Below, piece by piece: positions 8,495 through 15,426 of a DNA stretch of 64,000 bases. The notes beneath the pieces were generated by a model. That model was not told the DNA's origin, did no database searches, and worked only from the letters and a program-made list of their open reading frames with translations. How positions within the stretch are numbered: position 1 is the first letter of the stretch; each line of letters starts with the position of its first letter. The stretch comes from Chryseobacterium sp. (lineage in GTDB: Bacteria; Bacteroidota; Bacteroidia; Flavobacteriales; Weeksellaceae): assembly GCA_031277615.1 (NCBI GenBank), contig JAITMC010000019.1, positions 1-64,000 on the forward strand, in the 5' to 3' direction. The position numbers and the translations under genes are program-made.

Positions 8495-10438
8495 ATGATA
8501 AAGAGGTTTTTTATTCTGTCCAGTTTATGTATGGTTTTGGGAGTATCCGCTCAGAATTCGCACACCGTTGCCAAAGGAGATAATCCTTACAACATTGCGA
8601 AAAAGTACGGACTCACTGTAGATGAATTACTAAAGCTGAATCCAAAATTCAAAGACGGAAAGCTGGCTATCGGTGATGTGCTTACCGTAAAAGCAGAAAA
8701 ACATACAGCCGTGGCTTCCAAACCGGCTCCTGTTGAGAAAGCAAAACCGGCGGCTACAACAAAACCAATGGGTACCATTGTATTGCAGCCTAAACAAACC
8801 ATTTACGGAATCACAAAACAATACCGTATCTCTGAAACAGATCTTAGAAAACTGAATCCTGAACTGGATTCTCACATGAAGATCGGAGACGAAATCACAC
8901 TGCCTCTTGAAAGCATTAAAAAATACGGAGGCGGGCAGCAAACAGCTCCCGTAGTGTCTGTGCCGGCTGCCAATCCGGTTGAAACGACCGTTAATACCGC
9001 GAATAATACCAGCTCGGATAAAGGAACTTATGTTATTCAGGCAAAAGATAATTACTACAGAATCTCAAAACAGTTCGCCATTACCCAACAGGAACTTTTT
9101 GCTTTGAACCCTGGTTTGGAAGAAAAAGGACTGAAGCCCGGCGAAACGATCATTATTAAAAAATCAACCACTGAAGCTGTTGCTGAACCGGTTAATACAA
9201 AAACAAAAATAGATTCAGGAAACGAAAGAACTTCAACTGCGTCTACAGCGGCAGCGGGAGACGACTTCGTTACTTATACCGTACAACAGGGAGATACCGT
9301 TTTCTCTATTGTTAATAAATTCGGGATTTCAATCGATGAACTGATTGCCTTAAACCCCGATCTTTCCCACGGATTAAAAGCAGGGATGGTCCTGAAGATC
9401 AAAAAGCAGGATCCGGCTTATATCAAGAAAAATGGTGATGCCCTAAGCGTCGTATTAATGCTTCCTTTCGGATACAGCACCAACGAAACCCAGTACAGAG
9501 GAATGGCCATGGATTTCCTTACCGGTGCCAAACTCGCTATTGAAAGAAATGCAAGAGGCGGACAGAAACTGGATATTAAAATTGTGGATTCCGGAAATGA
9601 AGCGTCATTCAGAAATTCATTGACTCAGATTAATCCGGATAATACCGACCTGATCATCGGGCCGTTCTTTAAATCCAACGTTATAGATGTCCTCGATTTT
9701 ACCAAAAATCAGAAAATTCCGATTGTAGCTCCTTTTGCCAACTCTCCGGAACTGTACAACTACAGCAACCTGATTATTGTGGAAACCAATGATCAGACCT
9801 ATGCTGATAAAATCGTAGAAGAAGTAAAATCTGTGTATTCAGATCAGAAAATATATGTAGTTGCCGACAGCAAAAAAGAAATTGCCGCATACATCAAAGG
9901 CGGTCTTGAAAAAGCCGTTAAAAATCCTAATATTGTGATCGTCAATTCCCCGTCGGAAATTCAGCTTGATCAGAATATGATGACAGGACAGTCTGCTCCG
10001 GTTATTGCCATTCTGGCCAGTGACAGCGATGCTGCGGGCGATGCTTTTGCCACTAAAATGATCAGTCTTTCCAAAGAAGTTCAGGGCGTAAAAGCATTCA
10101 GTATGTATTATGCTCCGGTTTTTGAAAAGAAAGTTGATGAACTGAGCCAGGCAAGCCTTGTCTATCTCATGGACAGAAAGATCAATACCGACGGAAATTT
10201 CGAAAAAGAAATCCTGGCAGCCTATAAAACAAAGTATTGTAAAATACCTCCTAAATATGCAGTAATAGGATTTGATGTAGTGAATGATATGCTGACGAGA
10301 GAAAACCGTAAAGGAGAAATCTTCAAGCAGATGAATAAAGTACAGACCCAGCTTGCCACCAAGTTTGAGTTTGTAAAATCTAAAGCGAACGGAGCTTATG
10401 TAAATACAGGATACCGCGTAATCCGATTAGTACCATAA
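8495..10438 (+). CDS. Exported protein with four LysM domains and a periplasmic-binding-protein-like domain
   Basis: The 647-residue protein has a signal peptide (VLGVSAQ, cut near residue 20). Four LysM repeats follow at about residues 23-66, 95-138, 178-222 and 259-303; each carries the YxI or FxI...LxxLNPxL pattern that binds N-acetylglucosamine in peptidoglycan. Low-complexity Ala/Thr/Lys linkers separate them. The C-terminal part, from about residue 315, resembles the type-1 periplasmic binding fold: SVVLMLPFG, GAKLAIERNARGG, DLIIGPFFKSN and KIPIVAPFAN. Such fusions probably anchor a sensor or scaffold to the cell wall. It has its own promoter between bshC and fabD. Ligand and partners are unknown. 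Confidence 0.88.
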   Translation: MIKRFFILSSLCMVLGVSAQNSHTVAKGDNPYNIAKKYGLTVDELLKLNPKFKDGKLAIGDVLTVKAEKHTAVASKPAPVEKAKPAATTKPMGTIVLQPKQTIYGITKQYRISETDLRKLNPELDSHMKIGDEITLPLESIKKYGGGQQTAPVVSVPAANPVETTVNTANNTSSDKGTYVIQAKDNYYRISKQFAITQQELFALNPGLEEKGLKPGETIIIKKSTTEAVAEPVNTKTKIDSGNERTSTASTAAAGDDFVTYTVQQGDTVFSIVNKFGISIDELIALNPDLSHGLKAGMVLKIKKQDPAYIKKNGDALSVVLMLPFGYSTNETQYRGMAMDFLTGAKLAIERNARGGQKLDIKIVDSGNEASFRNSLTQINPDNTDLIIGPFFKSNVIDVLDFTKNQKIPIVAPFANSPELYNYSNLIIVETNDQTYADKIVEEVKSVYSDQKIYVVADSKKEIAAYIKGGLEKAVKNPNIVIVNSPSEIQLDQNMMTGQSAPVIAILASDSDAAGDAFATKMISLSKEVQGVKAFSMYYAPVFEKKVDELSQASLVYLMDRKINTDGNFEKEILAAYKTKYCKIPPKYAVIGFDVVNDMLTRENRKGEIFKQMNKVQTQLATKFEFVKSKANGAYVNTGYRVIRLVP

Positions 10439-10480
10439 ATGATTTATGTTTCTTTAACAGATTATTTTTAACATTATATT

Positions 10481-10488
10481 TATATTTG
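10481..10488 (+). promoter_or_regulatory. Probable -7 promoter box of fabD
   Basis: TATATTTG is a match to TAnnTTTG, 20 bases before the fabD ATG at 10509. The upstream 40 bases are very AT-rich, and no TTG is found at 19-20 bases. Confidence 0.6.
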
Positions 10489-10508
10489 CATAATATTTAA
10501 TTCAATAC

Positions 10509-11384
10509 ATGAAAGCACTTGTATTTCCTGGGCAGGGTTCTCAGTTTGTCGGAATGGGAAAAGAATTGTACGATTCCAGAAAAGACATCAAAGACTTGAT
10601 GGAGTCAGCCAATGAAATTTTAGGTTTCGATATTCTTTCCATAATGTTTAACGGAACAGACGGAGATCTTAAGAAAACAGAAGTTACCCAGCCTTCTATA
10701 TTTATACATTCGGTAGCTGCACTGAAAGCAGTAAACGGTCTAGGAGCCGAAATGGTGGCAGGACATTCTTTAGGAGAATTTTCAGCATTGGTTGCCAATG
10801 GCGTTTTATCTTTTGATGACGGTCTGAAACTGGTTTCCGAAAGAGCAAAGGCAATGCAGGAAGCTTGTGATGCCAATCCAAGCTCTATGGCTGCTATTTT
10901 AGGTCTTGAAGATGCTAAAGTAGAAGAAATCTGTGCGCAGATCAGCGGTATTGTGGTACCGGCTAATTATAACTGTCCTGGGCAGCTTGTGATTTCCGGA
11001 GAAACTCCGGCAGTAGAAGAAGCTTGCGCAAAACTTAAAGAAGCAGGAGCCAAAAGAGCTTTATTGCTTCCCGTAAACGGTGCATTCCATTCACCACTGA
11101 TGCAGCCGGCGCAGGAGAGACTGGCCGCAGCCATTGAAAAAACAAAATTCAGAAAAGCAACGATTCCGGTTTACCAGAATATTACCACTACAGCAATTAC
11201 CAATCCTGAAGAGATCAAACAAAATCTGATCGCTCAGCTTACAGGTCCTGTAAAATGGACGCAGTCTGTTCAGAATATGATCAAAGACGGTGCCTCCAAT
11301 TTCGTGGAAGTTGGTCCAGGAAAAACCCTTCAGGGACTGATCAAGAAAATTGATGCATCTGTAGAAGTTGCTTCTGCAATCTAA
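10509..11384 (+). CDS. fabD: Malonyl-CoA:ACP transacylase FabD
   Basis: FabD moves the malonyl group from CoA to acyl carrier protein, which feeds fatty-acid elongation in the cytoplasm. All the expected motifs are present in 291 residues: the oxyanion loop GQGSQ at 8-12, the nucleophile motif GHSLGE with Ser87, and the catalytic His194 in GAFHSPLM. The C-terminal GPGKTLQGL loop is also typical. The length is normal for the family. The GYDIA kinase starts 11 bases after the stop, so the two are probably transcribed together from the promoter at 10481. Confidence 0.96.
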   Translation: MKALVFPGQGSQFVGMGKELYDSRKDIKDLMESANEILGFDILSIMFNGTDGDLKKTEVTQPSIFIHSVAALKAVNGLGAEMVAGHSLGEFSALVANGVLSFDDGLKLVSERAKAMQEACDANPSSMAAILGLEDAKVEEICAQISGIVVPANYNCPGQLVISGETPAVEEACAKLKEAGAKRALLLPVNGAFHSPLMQPAQERLAAAIEKTKFRKATIPVYQNITTTAITNPEEIKQNLIAQLTGPVKWTQSVQNMIKDGASNFVEVGPGKTLQGLIKKIDASVEVASAI

Positions 11385-11394
11385 TACAACTACT

Positions 11395-12300
11395 ATGGGC
11401 GAAATATTTTCACCGGGAAAGCTTATGCTTACTTCAGAATATTTCGCAATAGACGGAGCTCTTGTCTTAGCGGTACCAACCCGTCTGGGACAAGAGTTTT
11501 TTTTTGACGAAAAAGAAGATGGAAATTCCCTCATTTTCTGGGAAGCTTACCATCAGAACAAATTATGGCTCAAAGCCGTGATCAGTTATAAAGATTGGCA
11601 GATCATAGAAACTAATCTGCCTTCAGCCGCTGAATTCATTCTGAAAACCCTGAAAAATGTTCAGCAGCTTTCAAACACTAAATTCAAAAATCATTCTACC
11701 TATCATCTGAAGACCAATCTTCAGTTTCCCGCAGATTACGGGTTGGGGAGCAGTTCAACTTTAATGAACAACCTCGCCGAGTGGTCAGAAGTTGATCCTT
11801 TTCATTTGAACAGCATCAGTTTGGGGGGAAGTGGATACGATATTGCTGTGGCCAAAGAAAAATCAGCGGTACTTTTTAAAAGCAAGCCGGAGATCTGGTA
11901 TCAGAAAACAGATTTTAATCCATCTTTTAAAAATGAGCTTGTTTTTATCCACTTAAATCAAAAGCAGGATAGCCGCGAAGGAATCAATCTGTACAAGTCA
12001 AAATCAAAGTCTCCCGAACTTATTAGTGAATTTTCGGATCTGACAAAAAAAGTTTTATTATGCAATGAATTGGAAAAATTTTCCGAACTGATGTTGATTC
12101 ATGAGCAGAAAATTTCAGATTTCATTGAGATTCCTACAGTTAAGGAGAAATTTTTCAAAGACAGTCCGGTTTTTGTCAAAAGTTTAGGCGCCTGGGGCGG
12201 GGATTTTGTAATGAGCGCCAAATTTGAAGGCTTTAAGGACTATTTTTGGGGAAAAGGTTTCACGACTGTTTTAGAATGGTCTGAAATAATAAACTTGTAA
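11395..12300 (+). CDS. GYDIA-family GHMP kinase
   Basis: The 301-residue protein resembles GHMP small-molecule kinases of the mevalonate and phosphomevalonate kinase type. It carries the N-terminal FSPGKLMLTSEY motif and the ATP-binding loop DYGLGSSSTL near residue 120. It also has the SGYDIA signature near residue 145 that names this Bacteroidota family. A C-terminal SLGAWGGDFVM segment near residue 265 is GHMP motif 3. I chose ATG 11395 rather than a TTG inside fabD at 11368. The physiological substrate is not established from sequence. A role in the mevalonate route to isoprenoids is a family-level guess; no other mevalonate gene is in the window. Confidence 0.88.
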   Translation: MGEIFSPGKLMLTSEYFAIDGALVLAVPTRLGQEFFFDEKEDGNSLIFWEAYHQNKLWLKAVISYKDWQIIETNLPSAAEFILKTLKNVQQLSNTKFKNHSTYHLKTNLQFPADYGLGSSSTLMNNLAEWSEVDPFHLNSISLGGSGYDIAVAKEKSAVLFKSKPEIWYQKTDFNPSFKNELVFIHLNQKQDSREGINLYKSKSKSPELISEFSDLTKKVLLCNELEKFSELMLIHEQKISDFIEIPTVKEKFFKDSPVFVKSLGAWGGDFVMSAKFEGFKDYFWGKGFTTVLEWSEIINL

Positions 12301-12384
12301 TCAATCACTTACAATCCTGTTTTTTTATTTGTCATTCTGACTTATATCATTATATTTAAACCACCTTTAACAAATAATTAATAT

Positions 12385-12392
12385 TAATTTTG
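12385..12392 (+). promoter_or_regulatory. Probable -7 promoter box of pckA
   Basis: TAATTTTG fits TAnnTTTG in the 127-base gap before pckA, 35 bases before its ATG. The gap also ends the GYDIA transcript, but no hairpin terminator is visible in it. Confidence 0.6.
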
Positions 12393-12427
12393 TTGAACCC
12401 AATAAAGAAATAGAAAATATAAGTAAA

Positions 12428-14044
12428 ATGAAACACGCTAAAATCATCCAGGATTTAGAAAAATTAGGGATTAAAGGAAATTACGAGGTGGTGTATAACC
12501 CTTCTTATGAGGAATTATACCAGGCTGAAGTATCTCCTGAAAATCAAGGCTTTGAGAAAGCTGAGCTTACGGAATCTGGTGCAGTATCAGTAAAAACAGG
12601 GATTTTCACAGGTCGTTCACCTAAAGACAGATATATTGTTCAGGATGATGTTACAAGAGACACGATTTTCTGGGACGGAAAAGTAAACCTTCCTACAACA
12701 GCAGAAATTTTTGATTCTTGTAAAGGATTAGTGCTGAACCAGCTTGCTGAAGCTAAGAAAATCTATGTAGTTGATGCTTTCTGCGGAACCAACACAGATA
12801 CAAGACTAAAAGTAAGGTTCATCGTTGAAGTAGCGTGGCAGGCCCATTTCGTTACGAACATGTTTATCCGCCCTTCTCACTATGAGCTTGAGAACTTCGG
12901 AGAGCCTGATTTCACGGTAATCAACGGTTCCAAAACAACCAACCCGAACTGGGAAGCTCAGGGATTACACTCTGAAAACTTCATCATGTTCAACCTTACA
13001 GAAAAACTTCAGATCATCGGTGGTACCTGGTACGGAGGTGAAATGAAGAAAGGGATGTTTGCGATGATGAACTACTACCTTCCGTTAAAAGGAATGGCTT
13101 CTATGCACTGTTCTGCGAATGTAGGGGAAGAAGGAGATGTTGCTCTTTTCTTCGGACTTTCAGGAACAGGGAAAACCACTTTATCTGCTGACCCTAAAAG
13201 ATATCTTATCGGTGACGATGAGCACGGATGGGATAACAACGGAGTATTCAACTACGAAGGTGGTTGCTATGCTAAAGTAATCGATCTTTCCGCGGAAAAA
13301 GAACCCGATATCTTCGCTGCAATTAAGAGAGATGCACTTCTTGAAAACGTTGTTGTGAACAATGGAGTAGCAGATTATACAGACGGATCTATCACAGAAA
13401 ATACAAGAGTTTCTTACCCAATCTATCATATTAACAAGATTGTATTGCCTTCTAAAGCAGGACATGCTAAAAAGATCGTTTATCTTTCTGCGGATGCATT
13501 CGGAGTACTTCCTCCGGTTTCTATCCTGAACGAAGATCAGGCTCAATACCACTTCCTTTGCGGATATACTTCTAAATTAGCAGGAACTGAAAGAGGAATT
13601 ACTGAACCTCAGCCATCTTTCTCTCCGGCATTTGGTGAAGCGTTCCTTACATTACACCCAACAATGTATTCCAAAACACTAATTGGTAAAATGAAAGAGC
13701 ACGGCGCAAAAGCATATTTGGTAAATACAGGATGGAATGGTACCGGTAAGAGAATCTCTCTGAAAGATACTAGAGCAATTATTGATGCCATCATCGATGG
13801 TTCTATTGATAATGCCCCTAAAACAAGAGTTCCGATCATGAACCTTGAAATTCCTACACAGCTTCCGAATGTTTCAGAAGGAATCCTTGATCCGAGAGAA
13901 ACATACAGCAGTGCTTCTGAGTGGGAAGAAAAAGCAAAAGATCTTGCTGCAAGGTACATCAAAAACTTTGAGCAGTATTGTGATACTGAAGAAGGGAAGA
14001 AATTAGTTGCTTCAGGACCTCAGTTACAGGAACAGACTATCTAA
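12428..14044 (+). CDS. pckA: Phosphoenolpyruvate carboxykinase (ATP)
   Basis: The enzyme converts oxaloacetate and ATP to phosphoenolpyruvate, ADP and CO2, the entry step of gluconeogenesis; it can run in reverse. The 538-residue length is standard. Visible motifs are TGRSPKDR at about 61-68, the substrate region [11 protein letters not shown] near 201-211, the kinase-1a loop GLSGTGKTT at 243-251, the metal-binding IGDDEHGW at 261-268 and ENTRVSYPI near 326. It is the ATP-dependent class, not the GTP class. It has its own promoter and is followed by a strong hairpin terminator. Confidence 0.97.
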   Translation: MKHAKIIQDLEKLGIKGNYEVVYNPSYEELYQAEVSPENQGFEKAELTESGAVSVKTGIFTGRSPKDRYIVQDDVTRDTIFWDGKVNLPTTAEIFDSCKGLVLNQLAEAKKIYVVDAFCGTNTDTRLKVRFIVEVAWQAHFVTNMFIRPSHYELENFGEPDFTVINGSKTTNPNWEAQGLHSENFIMFNLTEKLQIIGGTWYGGEMKKGMFAMMNYYLPLKGMASMHCSANVGEEGDVALFFGLSGTGKTTLSADPKRYLIGDDEHGWDNNGVFNYEGGCYAKVIDLSAEKEPDIFAAIKRDALLENVVVNNGVADYTDGSITENTRVSYPIYHINKIVLPSKAGHAKKIVYLSADAFGVLPPVSILNEDQAQYHFLCGYTSKLAGTERGITEPQPSFSPAFGEAFLTLHPTMYSKTLIGKMKEHGAKAYLVNTGWNGTGKRISLKDTRAIIDAIIDGSIDNAPKTRVPIMNLEIPTQLPNVSEGILDPRETYSSASEWEEKAKDLAARYIKNFEQYCDTEEGKKLVASGPQLQEQTI

Positions 14045-14063
14045 TAGCTCTCTATAACATATA

Positions 14064-14096
14064 AAAAAAGCCTCATCACAAATGAGGCTTTTTTAT
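14064..14096. terminator. Bidirectional terminator between pckA and the convergent gene
   Basis: The stem AAAGCCTCAT pairs with ATGAGGCTTT around a CACAA loop and has an A-run on one side and a T-run on the other. It can serve pckA on the plus strand and the gene ending at 14096 on the minus strand. Confidence 0.88.
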
Positions 14097-14533
14097 TAAT
14101 ATTTTTTACAGTTTTCAATCAACTCATTCTGTTCATCCAGTTTTTTGATTGTTGATTTGATTGATTCTTCACTTAGTTTTTTTATGATCATAAAGTCCCT
14201 TGAAGAAAAATAAGATTCTTCGTCCAGTATTTGATCTAAATACTTGGGAGTAGTGAAAGTTAGCCAATATTTTGCTTTGTTGGAAAATTCAATGGTTACT
14301 TCTATAGCATCAGCTTCAACATTTTCTATTTTATCATCAATGTTAATAGAAATAATTTCCGGTTCATTGTTTAAACTGAAATAAAATTTCGAATACCATC
14401 TCAGCGTTCCTTCATTATTTTGAATCCTAATATTTTCATCGTTTATTTCTTTGATGAAATAGGATTCTCTTTTCGTTAATTGGCCAGAATACACCCCAAT
14501 ATCCTTACAGTAAATCTTATCATTTATCTTCAT
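14096..14533 (-). CDS. Hypothetical cytoplasmic protein, 145 residues
   Basis: I do not recognise this protein. It has no signal peptide, membrane segment or Cys motif. The first half looks like an SH3-like beta fold (MKINDKIYCKDIGVYSG, then YFIKEINDENIRIQ) and the C-terminal third is helical and charged (LSEESIKSTIKKLDEQNE). It has an acidic, Asn/Ile-rich composition typical of orphan accessory or immunity-like proteins, but nothing next to it supports a toxin partner. It ends in the shared terminator with pckA and starts about 60 bases downstream of aroQ on the same strand. Confidence 0.65.
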   Translation of the reverse strand: MKINDKIYCKDIGVYSGQLTKRESYFIKEINDENIRIQNNEGTLRWYSKFYFSLNNEPEIISINIDDKIENVEADAIEVTIEFSNKAKYWLTFTTPKYLDQILDEESYFSSRDFMIIKKLSEESIKSTIKKLDEQNELIENCKKY

Positions 14534-14557
14534 AAAGTACGCTCTCTATCTACAAAC

Positions 14558-14583
14558 ATCTGTGAATATTTGTGCAATCTGTG
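14558..14583. repeat. Short direct repeat ATCTGTG in the gap upstream of the 14096-14533 gene
   Basis: ATCTGTG occurs at 14558-14564 and again at 14577-14583, 19 bases apart, in the 60-base gap between aroQ and the next gene. It resembles the ATCTGC-type dispersed units at 46065 and 63869. It may be a fragment of an intergenic repeat family; only this short match is visible here. Confidence 0.4.
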
Positions 14584-14593
14584 GTTAAAAAAA

Positions 14594-15001
14594 TTACTTC
14601 AAGCTCAATAAAGCCAATCTGTATCCATCCATTCCAAATCCGGACAAAACAGCGTCCGTATTAGCTGCCGTTACAGATTTCTGCCTGAATTCTTCTCTTT
14701 TGTAAATATTGCTGATATGCACTTCTACCTTAGGTTTTTGAATGTTTTTTAAACAGTCGGCAATCGCATAAGAATAATGCGTATACGCTCCCGGATTAAT
14801 AACCACGGCATCAAAATCATCTTCCTGAAGCCTGTTGATAAGCTCACCCTCAATATTCGACTGGTAATATTTTAATTCATGAGAGGGAAACTCAGACTTT
14901 AAGATATCCAAATAGCTTTCCATAGAAATATTTCCATAGATCTCCGGTTCTCTGGTGCCCAAAAGATTAAGATTGGGCCCGTTTATAATCAAAACTTTCA
15001 T
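14594..15001 (-). CDS. aroQ: Type II 3-dehydroquinate dehydratase
   Basis: AroQ performs the third shikimate-pathway step, removing water from 3-dehydroquinate. The 135-residue protein shows the whole active site: NGPNLNLLGTREPEIYG at the start with the catalytic Tyr22, the INPGAYTHYSYAI loop (Asn69, His75) and the catalytic His94 in VEVHISNIY. The length is slightly under the usual 140-150 residues, from a short C-terminus. It is transcribed away from the SAM-riboswitch operon; no -7 box is clear upstream. Confidence 0.95.
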   Translation of the reverse strand: MKVLIINGPNLNLLGTREPEIYGNISMESYLDILKSEFPSHELKYYQSNIEGELINRLQEDDFDAVVINPGAYTHYSYAIADCLKNIQKPKVEVHISNIYKREEFRQKSVTAANTDAVLSGFGMDGYRLALLSLK

Positions 15002-15191
15002 TCTATAAATTTAAAGAGTTTAATTCAGTTGAAGAACAGTTTTCTCCCTTAATCCTTGTTTTTTCATGATTGAATGATCGATAATGATATTTATCATGTT
15101 TGTGAAATTGATAACGGTGTAACGCTTTGTTATAACAGGTTTTAATTAAAAATTAAGTTAATTTTTGAAAAAATTTTATTAAAAATTTATA

Positions 15192-15212
15192 AGTCTACTT
15201 GTTTTGTAGACT
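15192..15212. promoter_or_regulatory. Palindromic operator candidate overlapping the -33 element
   Basis: AGTCTAC and GTAGACT form a perfect 7-base inverted repeat separated by 7 bases (TTGTTTT). The spacer and arms cover the -33 TTG (15199-15201) of the promoter for the SAM-riboswitch operon. This is the layout of a repressor site, so transcription initiation may be controlled in addition to the riboswitch. No regulator gene lies nearby. Confidence 0.5.
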
Positions 15213-15229
15213 AATTGTTTTTAGATTTG
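15199..15229 (+). promoter_or_regulatory. Promoter of the SAM-riboswitch SusC/SusD operon
   Basis: TTG at 15199-15201, a 20-base spacer and TAGATTTG at 15222-15229 match the Bacteroidota consensus exactly. The start point would fall about 10 bases before the riboswitch aptamer. Confidence 0.75.
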
Positions 15230-15246
15230 CAGTCATATTTCGATCG

Positions 15247-15342
15247 GCTTATAAAGAAAGATGGAGGGAACTGACCCTGTGAAGTCTTAACAACCTGCCC
15301 CGGCGCAAGGTGTTACATTCAGCCTTTAAAGGAAAAATAAGC
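15247..15342 (+). ncRNA. SAM-I (S-box) riboswitch
   Basis: The aptamer is closed by a perfect P1 helix, GCTTAT at 15247-15252 with ATAAGC at 15337-15342. Inside are the conserved S-box segments: ATAAAGAAAGATGGAGGGA, CTGACCCTGTGAAGTC, AACAACCTGCC and CAAGGTGTTACATTC. S-adenosylmethionine binding normally switches the downstream gene off. Here it precedes a SusC/SusD pair rather than a methionine biosynthesis gene, which points to a transport role in methionine or sulfur supply. Confidence 0.88.
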
Positions 15343-15366
15343 ATTTGGTTTATCGTATTTATCGAT

Positions 15367-15394
15367 GCCCTTTGCTGTCTTTTCTGCAAAGGGC
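15367..15394 (+). promoter_or_regulatory. Hairpin in the SAM riboswitch expression platform
   Basis: GCCCTTTGC pairs perfectly with GCAAAGGGC across a 10-base loop. It stands between the aptamer and the start codon at 15427. It is followed by AAAATTTTAA rather than a clean T-run, so it could be a weak terminator or a structure acting on translation. Confidence 0.55.
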
Positions 15395-15426
15395 AAAATT
15401 TTAATATATGATAAATAAAATTGATT

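Noticed and set aside
11368-11394. Upstream TTG start of the GYDIA kinase
   Set aside because: It lies inside fabD; ATG 11395 begins directly with the conserved GEIFSPGKLML motif.
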